In this document: in pieces, positions 28,390-37,882 of the stretch | Position numbering within the stretch: the first letter of the stretch is position 1 | Layout of the letters: every line of letters begins with the position of its first letter | The notes under the pieces: generated by a model | The model's input: only the letters and a program-made list of their open reading frames with translations | What the model was told of the DNA's origin: nothing | Database searches by the model: none | Position numbers and translations under genes: made by a program | Assembly (NCBI RefSeq): GCF_004123675.1 | Contig: NZ_CP035417.1 | Coordinates: 1,231,501 to 1,295,500, forward strand | From: Leisingera sp. NJS204 | Lineage (GTDB): Bacteria > Pseudomonadota > Alphaproteobacteria > Rhodobacterales > Rhodobacteraceae | DNA: 64,000 bases | Direction: 5' to 3'

Positions 28390-28531
28390 GAGGTTTGTTC
28401 GCTTGATTATGGCCTGCGGCGAACCGGCGCAGGCGACCGCGCCGCATGGCCGCGCCGGGCCTGCGGTCCTTACTGCCGGCCAAAGGTAAAGCTAAACGGG
28501 TTGGCTGAGTTTCAGCCTTCCGCGGGCAGGC

Positions 28532-28870
28532 TCAGCCCTCCAGCCCCCAGCCGTCCGGTGCGAACCCGTGGGACAGCGCAGCGCGGGTGGCCACTTCCTC
28601 GCCGATCCAGATGCCGGTGGCGGAAATGATCTGCTCCGGCAGGGTGGCGATCAGGCAGGGGGTGCCGTCTTCGGTGTTCTCTGCGCTGACCCAGCTGCAG
28701 CTGTAGCCCTCGCGGCTGAGTTCTTCGGCCAGGGGCTGCCAGTCAGCGCCGTCGCGGGCGGGGACAAAGAAGTAATCAACGTCCGCCGCCTCGGGCAGGC
28801 CGTGTTCGGCCCGCAGATCGTTGAACGCCGCAACAGTTCCGGCCCGCTGGGTTTCGAAATCATGCGGCAT
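28532..28870 (-). CDS. Ribonuclease E inhibitor RraB-like protein
   Basis: The product is 112 aa. DFETQRAGTVAAFNDLRAEHGLP and DVDYFFVPARDGADWQPLAEELSREGY match the RraB family, followed by a short second half typical of the small alphaproteobacterial forms. In E. coli RraB binds the scaffold region of RNase E and alters mRNA decay. It starts 6 bp after the trxB stop and is thus probably co-transcribed with trxB. The match rests on the N-terminal half. Confidence 0.8.
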   Translation of the reverse strand: MPHDFETQRAGTVAAFNDLRAEHGLPEAADVDYFFVPARDGADWQPLAEELSREGYSCSWVSAENTEDGTPCLIATLPEQIISATGIWIGEEVATRAALSHGFAPDGWGLEG

Positions 28871-28876
28871 CCGGGC

Positions 28877-29818
<942 letters not shown>

Positions 29819-30058
29819 GTGTGTTCCCCACGTAATGCAGCCTGGCGGGCGTGCCGCCGTCAGACACTGCATATAGCGGCAGGGACCGCGGGCTTAAACC
29901 CCCAAGGCTTAGCATGCGGCGGGGTGCAAATCTGCCGGGGAGGCGCGCATTGCGGCTTGCGCCTTTGGGGTGCAAAGAATATTGCGCGGCGATGAAACAT
30001 TATTGCGCGGCCCGGCGGCGGTGCTATAAGAAACGCAAATTCCACAGGAGCATTGAAC

Positions 30059-30559
30059 ATGGTCACAACCCGCCTTGATCCGATTGATCGCAAGATTCTG
30101 TCGGAGCTTCAGGCCGATGGGCGGATGACCAATGTGGAGCTGGCCAAGCGGGTCGGCATTTCTGCGCCACCCTGTCTGCGCCGCGTGCGCGCATTGGAGG
30201 AGGCCGGTCTGATTCACGGCTACCACGCCGATGTGAATTCCCGCGAGCTGGGGTTCGAGGTGCAGGTCTTTGCCATGGTGGGGCTGGAAAGCCAGGCCGA
30301 GGTGGAGCTGAGCGCCTTTGAGGAGAAATGCCGCAGCTGGCCCTTGGTGCGCGAGTGCCACATGCTGAACGGCGAGGTGGATTTCATCCTGAAATGCGTC
30401 TCACCGGATCTCAGCACCTTCCAAAGCTTCCTGACCGGCGATCTGCTGACCACGCCGAATGTGGCCAGCGTCAAGACCTCGCTGGTGATCCGCGGCGCCA
30501 AGGATGAACCGGGTGTGCCGTTTGAGGTGCTGGAAGAGCGGCTGGCCCGCGAGGCATAA
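30059..30559 (+). CDS. Lrp/AsnC family transcriptional regulator
   Basis: The product is 166 aa with AGGAG upstream of ATG 30059. The N-terminal helix-turn-helix is LDPIDRKILSELQADGRMTNVELAKRVGISAPPCLRRV. The C-terminal RAM (ligand-sensing) domain covers about residues 75-150 (VQVFAMVGLES, then CHMLNGEVDFILKC). It should form octamers and bind amino acids. The regulated genes are unknown; trxB is divergent and is a candidate. A clear terminator follows. Confidence 0.93.
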   Translation: MVTTRLDPIDRKILSELQADGRMTNVELAKRVGISAPPCLRRVRALEEAGLIHGYHADVNSRELGFEVQVFAMVGLESQAEVELSAFEEKCRSWPLVRECHMLNGEVDFILKCVSPDLSTFQSFLTGDLLTTPNVASVKTSLVIRGAKDEPGVPFEVLEERLAREA

Positions 30560-30587
30560 GGTGCGAACACGCAGCGGTCTGACATGA

Positions 30588-30620
30588 AAAGCCGGGCAGC
30601 AGCGTGCCCGGCTTTGTTGT
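30588..30620 (+). terminator. Terminator after the Lrp gene
   Basis: AAAGCCGGGCA (30588-30598) and TGCCCGGCTTT (30605-30615) are perfect 11-bp arms with a 6-nt loop, followed by GTTGT. Confidence 0.85.
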
Positions 30621-30651
30621 GTATTGCGGGGCCGTCAGGTGCCCCTTCAGC

Positions 30652-31431
30652 TTACAGAACGGCCGGGCTGGATCTGTTGCTGCCGGCCCTGGAATAAGCC
30701 AGCGGGCCAAAGTCCCGGATGCTGTCGGCATGGGCAAACATGTTCAGAAACAGTGTCTTGATCGCGTAACTGGCCAGTTTCAGCGCATCCGGTCCCGGAT
30801 GGTAGGTCTCAAATTCCAGCCCGCCGATGGTGATTGCCGCGTGACGCGGCAGGCAGAGGTGGTACATGTCCACCGGCGTCGGCGGAGCGGTTTCAAAGAT
30901 GCTCATTCCGTCCTGGAACTCCGCAACAGGGGTCAGCAGCTGTCCGCTGTCCGCGCTCTGCAGGTGCGGCGGGGTGCGCAGCAGCCGTGCCGCAGGTCCG
31001 GCAACTAGGCTGGAAGCCGGTTTTTGCAGGCCCAGGCTGTCTGCCATGAAGCTGGTCAGGCGGTGGCTGCGGCCGCGGCTTCCGGGGCGTGCGGGCAGAA
31101 TGCTGGTGTGGCCGATCCAGACAAGCGGCTGGCTGCCGCCGCCGCTGGTCAGGATGTCATCGCCGGGCAACAGGTCTTCGATGGCAACCGGGCCGTTGGC
31201 GGTTTCCACCAATGAGCCGCGGGAAAATGCGCAAAAGGCGTCTTCGAACAGCGGCAGGGCAGGCGCAATGTGGCGGGTTTCGGAAATCGCACCGCTGGGC
31301 AGGAGGCTGCTGACCTCATAGCGCCGCAATTGCGGCTTGGTTGCACTTCGCAGCGCCGCCGGATCCTGCAGGAACGCATTGGCTTCAATTGCATTGGCTG
31401 CAGCTTTCTGCAGCGAGTGGGCGATGGTCAT
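30652..31431 (-). CDS. Hint-domain protein 2
   Basis: The product is 259 aa from ATG 31429-31431, with AAAGGTGG upstream. Residues 1-60 are a variable leader. The Hint fold follows: FCAFSRGSLVETANGPVAIEDLLPGDDILTSGGG, with Cys67 at its start, then QPLVWIGHTSI and a second half ending near residue 240 (LEFETYHPG). It is clearly related in layout to the Hint protein at 27165-28223, 3 kb away, but has a much shorter leader. The function is unknown. Confidence 0.78.
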   Translation of the reverse strand: MTIAHSLQKAAANAIEANAFLQDPAALRSATKPQLRRYEVSSLLPSGAISETRHIAPALPLFEDAFCAFSRGSLVETANGPVAIEDLLPGDDILTSGGGSQPLVWIGHTSILPARPGSRGRSHRLTSFMADSLGLQKPASSLVAGPAARLLRTPPHLQSADSGQLLTPVAEFQDGMSIFETAPPTPVDMYHLCLPRHAAITIGGLEFETYHPGPDALKLASYAIKTLFLNMFAHADSIRDFGPLAYSRAGSNRSSPAVL

Positions 31432-31759
31432 GCTGCCACCTTTCCTTTCAAACTGCCCGTTTGCATCGGCCCCCACCGGCAACACAGACGTGCTTGAACG
31501 TTATGTATGTGCTCTAAATGGCGGGATTTAATTCTAATTGTCAAAAAATCTGAAGCAAACTGGTTAACATCAGGCCGGTCCTGACACCGTTGCGGGCGGG
31601 TTCCGGCGGCAAGCCGGAACGGAGTTAAGACGATTCGGCTAAGGAAGCGTCAAGCGGCCGCCGGCGTTTGCTTAGACCGGTTGGGTGCCCTGACGGCGGC
31701 TGACCGGGCTGGCGCGTTTGCGCCAGGGGACGCCGCCGGCAGGGCACCCGTCCCCGGCG

Positions 31760-31906
31760 TTAACCCAGTTTCTGCTTTGCGGCCCGGCTGCGGGGCTGGC
31801 TGCAAGTCTGGCCATCGCGGCGGCGCGCGGCGGCCCAAGGCAGAGTCACGGTCTCGCTCTTGGCGGAGCGGATGATGGAGGCAATAAAACGCTTGTTCAT
31901 CTTCAT
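31760..31906 (-). CDS. Small basic protein, 48 aa
   Basis: The frame begins with ATG 31904-31906 (MKMNKRFIASIIRSAKSE) and ends in TAA at 31760. An AAGGA lies about 12-18 nt upstream of the two possible Met codons. The first 30 residues look like a real amphipathic, basic protein (VTLPWAAARRRDG), of a type I believe is widespread in Roseobacters. The last third is less convincing. It is the only supportable gene in the 760-bp gap 31432-32195. The function is unknown. Confidence 0.4.
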   Translation of the reverse strand: MKMNKRFIASIIRSAKSETVTLPWAAARRRDGQTCSQPRSRAAKQKLG

Positions 31907-32028
31907 GGTCTGGTCTGTCCTTCGCCCGGCAGCCGGCCTGGATGCGGGGCGGCTGCTGCTAGTGTTGTTCTGACCTTTTTATGAGTAACCTTTGCGCCGC
32001 GAATATGACCGGATACGGGCAATTTCAC

Positions 32029-32051
32029 CCGTGCGCCGCAGCGGCGCACGG
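32029..32051. other. GC hairpin in the 31.9-32.2 kb gap
   Basis: CCGTGCGCCGC and GCGGCGCACGG are perfect 11-bp arms around a single A. There is no T-tract. It may be an attenuator-like or protein-binding structure; its purpose is unknown. Confidence 0.5.
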
Positions 32052-32195
32052 TATCAGTCCGCCTGGTGAGGTTGTGGTTAAGGTGCTGGAGAGGAATAAG
32101 AAATTACCATCTTGCTGCGGGGATGCCGCAGCGGAAGGTAAGGAATGCGGCGAAATTTAATAAAATTCGCCACAATTTCCCTGGTTAACGGAGCC

Positions 32196-32951
32196 TTAAA
32201 GCCTGATGCAGGAGATCAGGCGGCCGTAGTCGGCCTCTTTCGCGTGGGTCGCGCGGCGGTAGGAGTAGAATTTCTCAGGCTCGGAGTAGGTGCAGTGACG
32301 GGTCCATTCGGCCATGCCTGCACCGGCCTGGCGCAGTTTGTGCAAGCCCAGGCCCGGCAGGTCGAACAGGTAGCGGCCGCCTTCGCCATTGGCAAAGAAC
32401 CGGGCGTAGCCGTCGTCCTGCATCACGAAATCTTCAAAGAACTCAGGGCCGACCTCATAGGCGCGCTGCGAGATCGCGGGGCCGATCACTGCCGCCGTGT
32501 CCTCGCGCCGGGCGCCGAGGCCCTCCATCGCTTCCAGCGTGGCCTCCAGCACCCCGTCCAGAGTGCCGCGCCAGCCCGCATGGGCGGCGCCGATGACGCC
32601 GGCCTCGGGGTCGCAAAACAGCACCGGCTGGCAGTCGGCGGTCAGTATCGACAGCGCCAAACCAGGTATATTGGTGACCATGGCATCGGCGCGGGGGCGG
32701 TCCTGCGAGGGTTCTGTGACCACCAGCACATCGGCGCTGTGGACCTGATGCACGGCGCTGAGGTTCTCGGGCGGCACCTCCATCGCGGCGGCCACGCGGG
32801 CGCGGTTGATCTGCACTGCTTCGCGCTGATCGGTGGAGCCCAGGCCGCAGTTCAGCCCGTGGTAGATGCCCGAGGAGGCGCCGCCCCTGCGGGTGAAAAA
32901 GCCGTGCCGCACCGGGCCAAGCAGATCGGACGTGAGAATTTCAAGCGTCAT
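32196..32951 (-). CDS. pgeF: Peptidoglycan editing factor PgeF (YfiH/laccase-domain)
   Basis: The product is 251 aa. GFFTRRGGASSGIYHGLNCG opens the family fold. VHQVHSADV, LTADCQPVLF and GAAHAGWRGTLDGV hold the His/Cys metal-site residues. CTYSEPEKFYSYRR closes it. In E. coli PgeF removes L-Ser wrongly built into peptidoglycan; related proteins act on purine nucleosides. Its start overlaps the end of the midA-like gene by 4 bp, making a pgeF-midA-lgt operon. Confidence 0.92.
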   Translation of the reverse strand: MTLEILTSDLLGPVRHGFFTRRGGASSGIYHGLNCGLGSTDQREAVQINRARVAAAMEVPPENLSAVHQVHSADVLVVTEPSQDRPRADAMVTNIPGLALSILTADCQPVLFCDPEAGVIGAAHAGWRGTLDGVLEATLEAMEGLGARREDTAAVIGPAISQRAYEVGPEFFEDFVMQDDGYARFFANGEGGRYLFDLPGLGLHKLRQAGAGMAEWTRHCTYSEPEKFYSYRRATHAKEADYGRLISCIRL

Positions 32952-34015
32952 GGGTTCAATCCTGGCAAAGGAGCGGCCGTCGAGGGATAGAGGCCGAGCA
33001 CTTTGAACAGGTTTCCCATTTCATCGGGGTGCGTCAACCGCCGATGTGCGGCGATCAGGGAGTCCAGCGGCTCACCCTGCAGCGGCGCGGCCAGGGCGCG
33101 GGCGCGGTCAGTGATGCCGAGACGCTCCAGAAACACTCCCTGCGGGGTGAGGCGAGTATAGGCGCAACCGGCGGTTTTGGCGGCTATTGCCAGCGCCTCG
33201 AAATCCACATGGGCGGTCAGGTCGGCCTCGCCGGGGGCCAGCAGCGGATCAGCGGGTTTATGCGCGCGCAAGGCTTGCAGGGTATCGCCAAGGGCGCGCC
33301 AGTCGCCATAATCCACGATCAGAGCCGCGCCGCCATGGGCAGCGATTCGGGATGCGATGGCCTGAGTGACGGGGGCGGCGGCGTCGCAAATCTCAACCAG
33401 ATCGCCCTCCTGGGTGTCTTGCAGGCGGTGATCCAGGGCGGGCTGCGGCGCGGCGGGGCTGAGGCCGAAGGCCAGCCTGCCGTCTGTCAGGCCGATGCGC
33501 CGTTCGCTCCAGTTATCGCCGCTGCGGATGAATTGGCGGATGGGCAGGGCGTCAAAGAATTCGTTGGCTACCAGCAGTAGCGGCTGGTCCGGCAGGGCGT
33601 CCGCAGAGTTCAGCCATTCGGGGGCGTATGCCTCCAGCGTCCTGGCTTGGGTGCTGCGCAGTTTCGGTGAGGCCTCGATCAGTTTGATCTGCATCGCCGC
33701 ATGGAACCCCGGCACGCCGCGGGTGGCGCGCAAGAGGTCCGCCATCAGGGTGCCGCGGCCCGGTCCCAGTTCGGCAAGCGTGAAGGGGGCCGGGGCGCCT
33801 TGGTCAAGCCAGCATTGGGCCAGGGCGAGGCCGATCAGTTCGCCGTACATCTGACTGATTTCCGACGCGGTGGTGAAGTCTCCCTTGGCGCCCAAGGGGT
33901 CACGGGTGGTGTAATAGCCATACTGCGGGTGCAGCAGGCACTCCCCCATATAGGCGGCAACAGACATCGGGCCATCCGCCTGGATGCGGGCGGCAAGGTG
34001 ATCTGCCAGGCTCAT
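32948..34015 (-). CDS. MidA/NDUFAF7-type SAM-dependent methyltransferase
   Basis: The product is 355 aa. [39 protein letters not shown] is condensed in its key parts as YMxxCLxxPxxGYY, the family opening. [16 protein letters not shown] is the SAM-binding loop. ALIVDYG and [16 protein letters not shown] are later motifs. The mitochondrial relative NDUFAF7 methylates an arginine of complex I. It lies between lgt and pgeF with 4-bp overlaps at both ends, so all three are translated together. Confidence 0.9.
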   Translation of the reverse strand: MSLADHLAARIQADGPMSVAAYMGECLLHPQYGYYTTRDPLGAKGDFTTASEISQMYGELIGLALAQCWLDQGAPAPFTLAELGPGRGTLMADLLRATRGVPGFHAAMQIKLIEASPKLRSTQARTLEAYAPEWLNSADALPDQPLLLVANEFFDALPIRQFIRSGDNWSERRIGLTDGRLAFGLSPAAPQPALDHRLQDTQEGDLVEICDAAAPVTQAIASRIAAHGGAALIVDYGDWRALGDTLQALRAHKPADPLLAPGEADLTAHVDFEALAIAAKTAGCAYTRLTPQGVFLERLGITDRARALAAPLQGEPLDSLIAAHRRLTHPDEMGNLFKVLGLYPSTAAPLPGLNP

Positions 34016-34911
34016 GCCGGGCTCCGGGCGGCATGGCGGGCGCGCAGCAGGAACCAGAGGCCGATGGCGATCATCGGCAGCGACAGCGCCTGGCCCTGGG
34101 TGATCCCGAAGCCGTCGATATGCCAGGCCAGCCCCAGCGGATTGCCGGGAGAGACGAACTGCGCATCCGGCTGGCGGAAGAACTCAACTATGAAACGGGC
34201 GAGGCCGTAGCCCGCGAGGAACACGCCCAGCAGGCGGCCCGGGGTGTGAAACGCATTGCGGCGCCAGGCGAGGTGCAGAAGCAGGGCGCCGAGGATCAGC
34301 CCCTCCATCCCTGCCTCATACAGCTGCGAAGGGTGGCGGGCGCAAAGCTGACCCAGCGCCTGGCCGCAGTCCTGCGCGGCGGGGCCGGGAAAGGCGACGC
34401 CCCAGGGCAGATCGGTGGGGCGGCCCCAAAGCTCGGCATTGATGAAGTTGGCCAGCCGTCCCAGCAGCAGGCCCGGTGCCACGGTATGGGCAACCAGATC
34501 GGCGATCTGCAGTTTCGGGATGTTGTGGCGCGCGGCATAGATCAGCGTCGCCAGAACCACGCCGAGCAGGCCGCCGTGAAAGGCCATGCCGCCCTGCCAG
34601 ATCTTCAGGATCTCAGCCGGATGCGCCAGGTAATAGGCGGGCTGGTAGAACAGCACAAAACCCAGGCGCCCGCCCAGGATCACGCCGAGGATGATCCAGG
34701 TCAGCAGATCCTCGACCTGCTGCGGCTTCATCGGCGGCTGCTGCGCGGGCCACAGCCCAGGACGGCGCAGGGCCGCGACAGCCAGCCGCCAGGCAATGAC
34801 GATCCCGGTGATATAGGCCAGCGCATACCAGCGCAGGGCGAACTCAAATGAGCCGAGGGAGATCGAGAAAATCTCGGACGAAAGGTCGGGGAATTGGATC
34901 ATGGCCTGCAT
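34012..34911 (-). CDS. lgt: Prolipoprotein diacylglyceryl transferase
   Basis: The product is 299 aa with about seven membrane helices. [15 protein letters not shown] holds the essential His, and [23 protein letters not shown] is the Lgt signature. [13 protein letters not shown] follows. It moves diacylglycerol from phosphatidylglycerol to the lipobox Cys of prolipoproteins in the inner membrane. It is the first gene of the lgt-midA-pgeF unit. Several predicted lipoproteins in this window (7361, 58582) would be its clients. Confidence 0.97.
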   Translation of the reverse strand: MQAMIQFPDLSSEIFSISLGSFEFALRWYALAYITGIVIAWRLAVAALRRPGLWPAQQPPMKPQQVEDLLTWIILGVILGGRLGFVLFYQPAYYLAHPAEILKIWQGGMAFHGGLLGVVLATLIYAARHNIPKLQIADLVAHTVAPGLLLGRLANFINAELWGRPTDLPWGVAFPGPAAQDCGQALGQLCARHPSQLYEAGMEGLILGALLLHLAWRRNAFHTPGRLLGVFLAGYGLARFIVEFFRQPDAQFVSPGNPLGLAWHIDGFGITQGQALSLPMIAIGLWFLLRARHAARSPA

Positions 34912-35008
34912 ATGCGTCTGAATGCCTCTGGTCTTCGGGGGAAGTCAACGGCTTGCAGCCGCGCGCCCGCTTCCCCATATAGGAGTCAGCCCTGAGACGG
35001 AGAAGAGC

Positions 35009-35254
35009 ATGCAGACCCGCAACAAGATCCTGGACGATATTTCCCAGCTGATGACCAATGCGATGGGCGTGGCCCAGGGCGCCAAAGACGAGGCGGACAC
35101 CGCGCTGAAAAGCATGATCGACCGCTGGCTGGCCGACCGTGATTTCGTCACCCGCGAGGAGTTTGACGCGGTGCGCGCCATGGCACAGAAAGCGCGCGAG
35201 GAGAATGAGGCGCTGAAGGCGCGGCTGGATGCGCTGGAGGCCGCGCAGAAATAA
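35009..35254 (+). CDS. Ubiquinone biosynthesis accessory factor UbiK-like (BMFP)
   Basis: The product is 81 aa from ATG 35009, with GGAGAAGAG upstream. ILDDISQLMTNAMGVAQGAKDEAD and VTREEFDAVRAMAQKAREENEALKARLDALEA form the helical and coiled-coil parts of the BMFP/UbiK family. UbiK helps aerobic ubiquinone synthesis through UbiJ. It is divergent from lgt and ends in a terminator. Confidence 0.88.
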   Translation: MQTRNKILDDISQLMTNAMGVAQGAKDEADTALKSMIDRWLADRDFVTREEFDAVRAMAQKAREENEALKARLDALEAAQK

Positions 35255-35280
35255 CCGGGCAGTGCTGGCCTGAGAATGAG

Positions 35281-35314
35281 CCTGCTGCGGCGAGATGCTG
35301 CGGCGGGTTTTTTT
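35281..35314 (+). terminator. Terminator after the ubiK-like gene
   Basis: CCTGCTGC (35281-35288) pairs with GCGGCGGG (35300-35307) through eight pairs, two of them U-G. Seven T residues follow. Confidence 0.78.
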
Positions 35315-35504
35315 GTGCCATGGTGAACACGCATAGCAGATCTGCGGTGACGCAGGGGGGGGCATGCGCCGCTTTACGCATGCTGGGCCGGAAACCGCAC
35401 CGCCTTTGCGGAAGGTGCAGCGCGAGCTGGACAGCGAAGCACGGTTGATTGGCCGGGTCCGGGATCACGAACTGTGCGGGGGCCGTGTTCCGGTAAGTGT
35501 TCGG

Positions 35505-35553
35505 CCGGGCTGCGGGTGAAGCAGTCGTTGAAGCTTCATGCCTTGCAGCCCGG
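35505..35553. other. Inverted repeat in the 35.3-35.6 kb gap
   Basis: CCGGGCTGC and GCAGCCCGG are 9-bp arms about 30 bp apart. The rest of the gap (35315-35610) shows no gene that I can support. Confidence 0.4.
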
Positions 35554-35610
35554 TTTGTTCGCGATGCAGAACTTCGGGGCTGTGCTCGCGATGGACCGTG
35601 CCGGCTGCGG

Positions 35611-35766
35611 TCAGACCGAAATGATCCAAACGGCAATCAAGCTTACGGTCAGATAGACAAGCGTGTTGACCATCCAGCGGATGAGGCCGGCTTCGCCCTC
35701 CGGGTCGACGCCCAGGCGTTCACAGACTTTGGTTCCAGGCCACAGAAATGCTTCGGACAGTGTCAT
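35611..35766 (-). CDS. Small single-span membrane protein, 51 aa
   Basis: The product starts at ATG 35764-35766 with AAGGAG about 8 nt upstream. MTLSEAFLWPGTKVCERLG is followed by VDPEGEAGLIRWMVNTLVY and one membrane helix (TVSLIAVWIISV) at the C-terminus. I believe similar short proteins occur in other Roseobacters, but I cannot name a family. It stands alone between two gene-poor gaps. Confidence 0.65.
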   Translation of the reverse strand: MTLSEAFLWPGTKVCERLGVDPEGEAGLIRWMVNTLVYLTVSLIAVWIISV

Positions 35767-36015
35767 GGGGCGGCTCCTTAATGGGTAAGCGCGGTGAATA
35801 AAGAAACACCTAAAAGAATAAATACGCATTGTAAATGCTTAATTTATGCAGCGGGAGGCCGGTCGAACGCACGCATGGTTTTGCAAGAGAGCAATCAGCC
35901 GGGGTGATGCTGGGCCGGGTGGAATTGTCCGGTGCGTGATCCGGCCGGAGACCGTACAGGAAGCGGTTTCAATTCTGGATTTTAAATGCTACGCAGAGGC
36001 CGGCATCTAGGGGGC

Positions 36016-36034
36016 TGTGGATAGTTCATCCACA
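36016..36034. promoter_or_regulatory. Inverted pair of DnaA-box-like 9-mers
   Basis: TGTGGATAG (36016-36024) and TCATCCACA (36026-36034) each differ by one base from the DnaA box or its complement, and they form an inverted repeat. They lie in the AT-richer gap (35767-36194) upstream of the YbjN-type gene. A single pair is not an origin. Confidence 0.35.
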
Positions 36035-36194
36035 AGTTATTGCAGATATCCCCAAAATAAGGGTTGCCAGATTATCAATTCAGCTCCACCATATCTTGTA
36101 TGGGAGCGGGGATGCGTCCCCGGCCCGTAGCAGAATAAACTAGCTATAGGGAAACTCTGTGCCCGGTAAGCTAGGCAAAGAGAGAGGTGGCAAA

Positions 36195-36695
36195 ATGGCA
36201 CTATCCGAGCTTCACTTGGAAGAAGACATCCACCCCATAGACATCGTCGAGCATTTGGCGTCGCACCATGATTGGGACTTTGACCGGGTTGGTGATGACC
36301 AGATTGCCATGTCGGTCGAGGGGCAGTGGCGCACCTATTCGCTGACGCTGGCCTGGTCGGGCTATGAGGAATGCCTGCGGCTGGTCTGCAGCTTTGAAAT
36401 GGAACCCCCGGAGGCCGAGCTGCCGCGGCTCTATGAGCTGATCAACAGCATGAACGACCAGTGCTGGGAAGGCTCCTTTACTTATTGGGCGGATCACAAG
36501 CTGATGCTGTTCCGCTATGGGCTGATGCTGTCCGGCGGCCAGATGGCCAGCCCGCAGCAGATTGATGCAATGCTGAAAGCCGCGGTGGCCAATGCCGAGC
36601 GCTATTACCCGGCAATCCAGCTGGCAGTCTGGGGAAAGCGCAGCACCCAGGACGCGATGCAGGTCGCCATTGCAGAGGCATACGGGCGGGCGTAA
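36195..36695 (+). CDS. YbjN domain protein
   Basis: The product is 166 aa from ATG 36195, with GAGAGGTGG upstream. HPIDIVEHLASHHDWDFDRVGDDQIAMSVEGQW and LRLVCSFEMEPPEAELPRLYELINSMNDQCWEG follow the YbjN pattern of a T3SS-chaperone-like fold. Its function in E. coli is broad and poorly defined. It lies 39 bp before proC and probably heads that unit. The ATG 12 codons upstream is less well placed. Confidence 0.82.
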   Translation: MALSELHLEEDIHPIDIVEHLASHHDWDFDRVGDDQIAMSVEGQWRTYSLTLAWSGYEECLRLVCSFEMEPPEAELPRLYELINSMNDQCWEGSFTYWADHKLMLFRYGLMLSGGQMASPQQIDAMLKAAVANAERYYPAIQLAVWGKRSTQDAMQVAIAEAYGRA

Positions 36696-36734
36696 ACCTT
36701 GCCCTGAACCTGGGATTTAGGGGAGGGGCTTAAG

Positions 36735-37550
36735 ATGGATATGCAAGAGATTACCGCGCGCGGGCTGGTACTGCTGGGCTGCGGCAAGATGGGATCGGCG
36801 ATGCTGGCCGGATGGCTGGAGGGCGGATTGCCCGCGGCGTCGGTCTGGGTGATTGACCCGCACCCCTCGGACTGGCTGCAGGGCACCGGCGTCCATATCA
36901 ACGCAGAACTGCCCGCGGCGCCGGGCATCGTGCTGATTGCCGTCAAGCCGCAGATGATGGGCGCCGCGCTGCCGGTGCTGCAAAGCTACGGCAACGGCGC
37001 CACCCTGTTCATTTCCGTTGCCGCGGGCACCTCGATTGCCACCTTTGAGGACGTTCTGGGGGCGCAGTCGCCGATCGTGCGGGCGATGCCGAATACACCG
37101 GCAGCTGTCGGGCGCGGTATCACCGCGATTATCGGCAATGCACACACCAATAATGCGGATCTTGACCGTGCCGAGGGGCTGCTGCAAGCCGTCGGGCAGG
37201 TTGTGCGGCTGGATAATGAGGGCCAGATGGATGCCGTCACCGGCGTCAGCGGCTCGGGCCCCGCCTATGTGTTCCACCTGATTGAGACTTTGGCAGTCGC
37301 GGGCGAGGCGCAGGGGCTGCCGGCGGACCTGGCGATGCGGCTGGCCAAGGCGACTGTTGCGGGCGCCGGCGCGCTGGCGGAGGCGGCAGAGGAAAGCCCC
37401 GGCCAGCTGCGCATCAATGTGACCAGCCCGAACGGCACCACCCAGGCTGCCCTTGAGGTGCTGATGGATGATGACGACGGTTTCCCGGCGCTGCTGAACC
37501 GGGCTGTGGCTGCGGCCACGGAACGTTCAAAGGAGTTGTCGCGTGGCTGA
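36735..37550 (+). CDS. proC: Pyrroline-5-carboxylate reductase
   Basis: The product is 271 aa. LVLLGCGKMGSAMLAGWLEG is the NADPH fold. VRAMPNTPAAVGRGITAI and VTGVSGSGPAYVFHLIE are the ProC motifs. TVAGAGALAEAAEESPGQLRINVTSPNGTT matches the C-terminal dimer domain. It makes proline from pyrroline-5-carboxylate. The 3' end overlaps csaA by 8 bp, so the two are coupled. Confidence 0.96.
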   Translation: MDMQEITARGLVLLGCGKMGSAMLAGWLEGGLPAASVWVIDPHPSDWLQGTGVHINAELPAAPGIVLIAVKPQMMGAALPVLQSYGNGATLFISVAAGTSIATFEDVLGAQSPIVRAMPNTPAAVGRGITAIIGNAHTNNADLDRAEGLLQAVGQVVRLDNEGQMDAVTGVSGSGPAYVFHLIETLAVAGEAQGLPADLAMRLAKATVAGAGALAEAAEESPGQLRINVTSPNGTTQAALEVLMDDDDGFPALLNRAVAAATERSKELSRG

Positions 37551-37881
37551 GATCACTTTTGACGAGTTCCTGAAGGTCGACGTCCGCGCCGGTGAAATCA
37601 TCCGTGCCGAGCCGTTTTCCGAGGCGCGCAAGCCGGCAATCAAGCTTTGGGTCGATTTCGGGCCGGATATTGGCGTAAAAAAGAGCTCAGCGCAGATTAC
37701 GGCGCATTACATGCCGGAAACGCTGGTGGGCAAGCAGGTTCTGGCCGTCGTAAACTTCCCGCCGCGGCAGATCGGCACGTTCATGTCAGAGATCCTGGTT
37801 CTGGGCCTGCCGGATGAAAACGGAGAGATATTCCTGGCCGGGCCTGATGGAAAGGTCCCGCTGGGCGGGAGGATGCACTGA
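37543..37881 (+). CDS. csaA: tRNA-binding/export-related chaperone CsaA
   Basis: The product is 112 aa from GTG 37543, inside the proC tail, with AAGGAG upstream. EITFDEFLKVDVRAGEIIRAEPF and KLWVDFGPDIGVKKSSAQITAHY match the tRNA-binding OB fold of CsaA. VLAVVNFPPRQIGTFMSEILVLG completes it. In Bacillus it acts as a secretion chaperone; its role here is inferred. Its stop is one base before the next ATG. Confidence 0.92.
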   Translation: MAEITFDEFLKVDVRAGEIIRAEPFSEARKPAIKLWVDFGPDIGVKKSSAQITAHYMPETLVGKQVLAVVNFPPRQIGTFMSEILVLGLPDENGEIFLAGPDGKVPLGGRMH

Positions 37882-37882
37882 G

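Noticed and set aside
36000..36060. The DnaA-box-like pair as a replication origin
   Set aside because: Only two imperfect boxes, no AT-rich unwinding region, and no origin-linked genes nearby.
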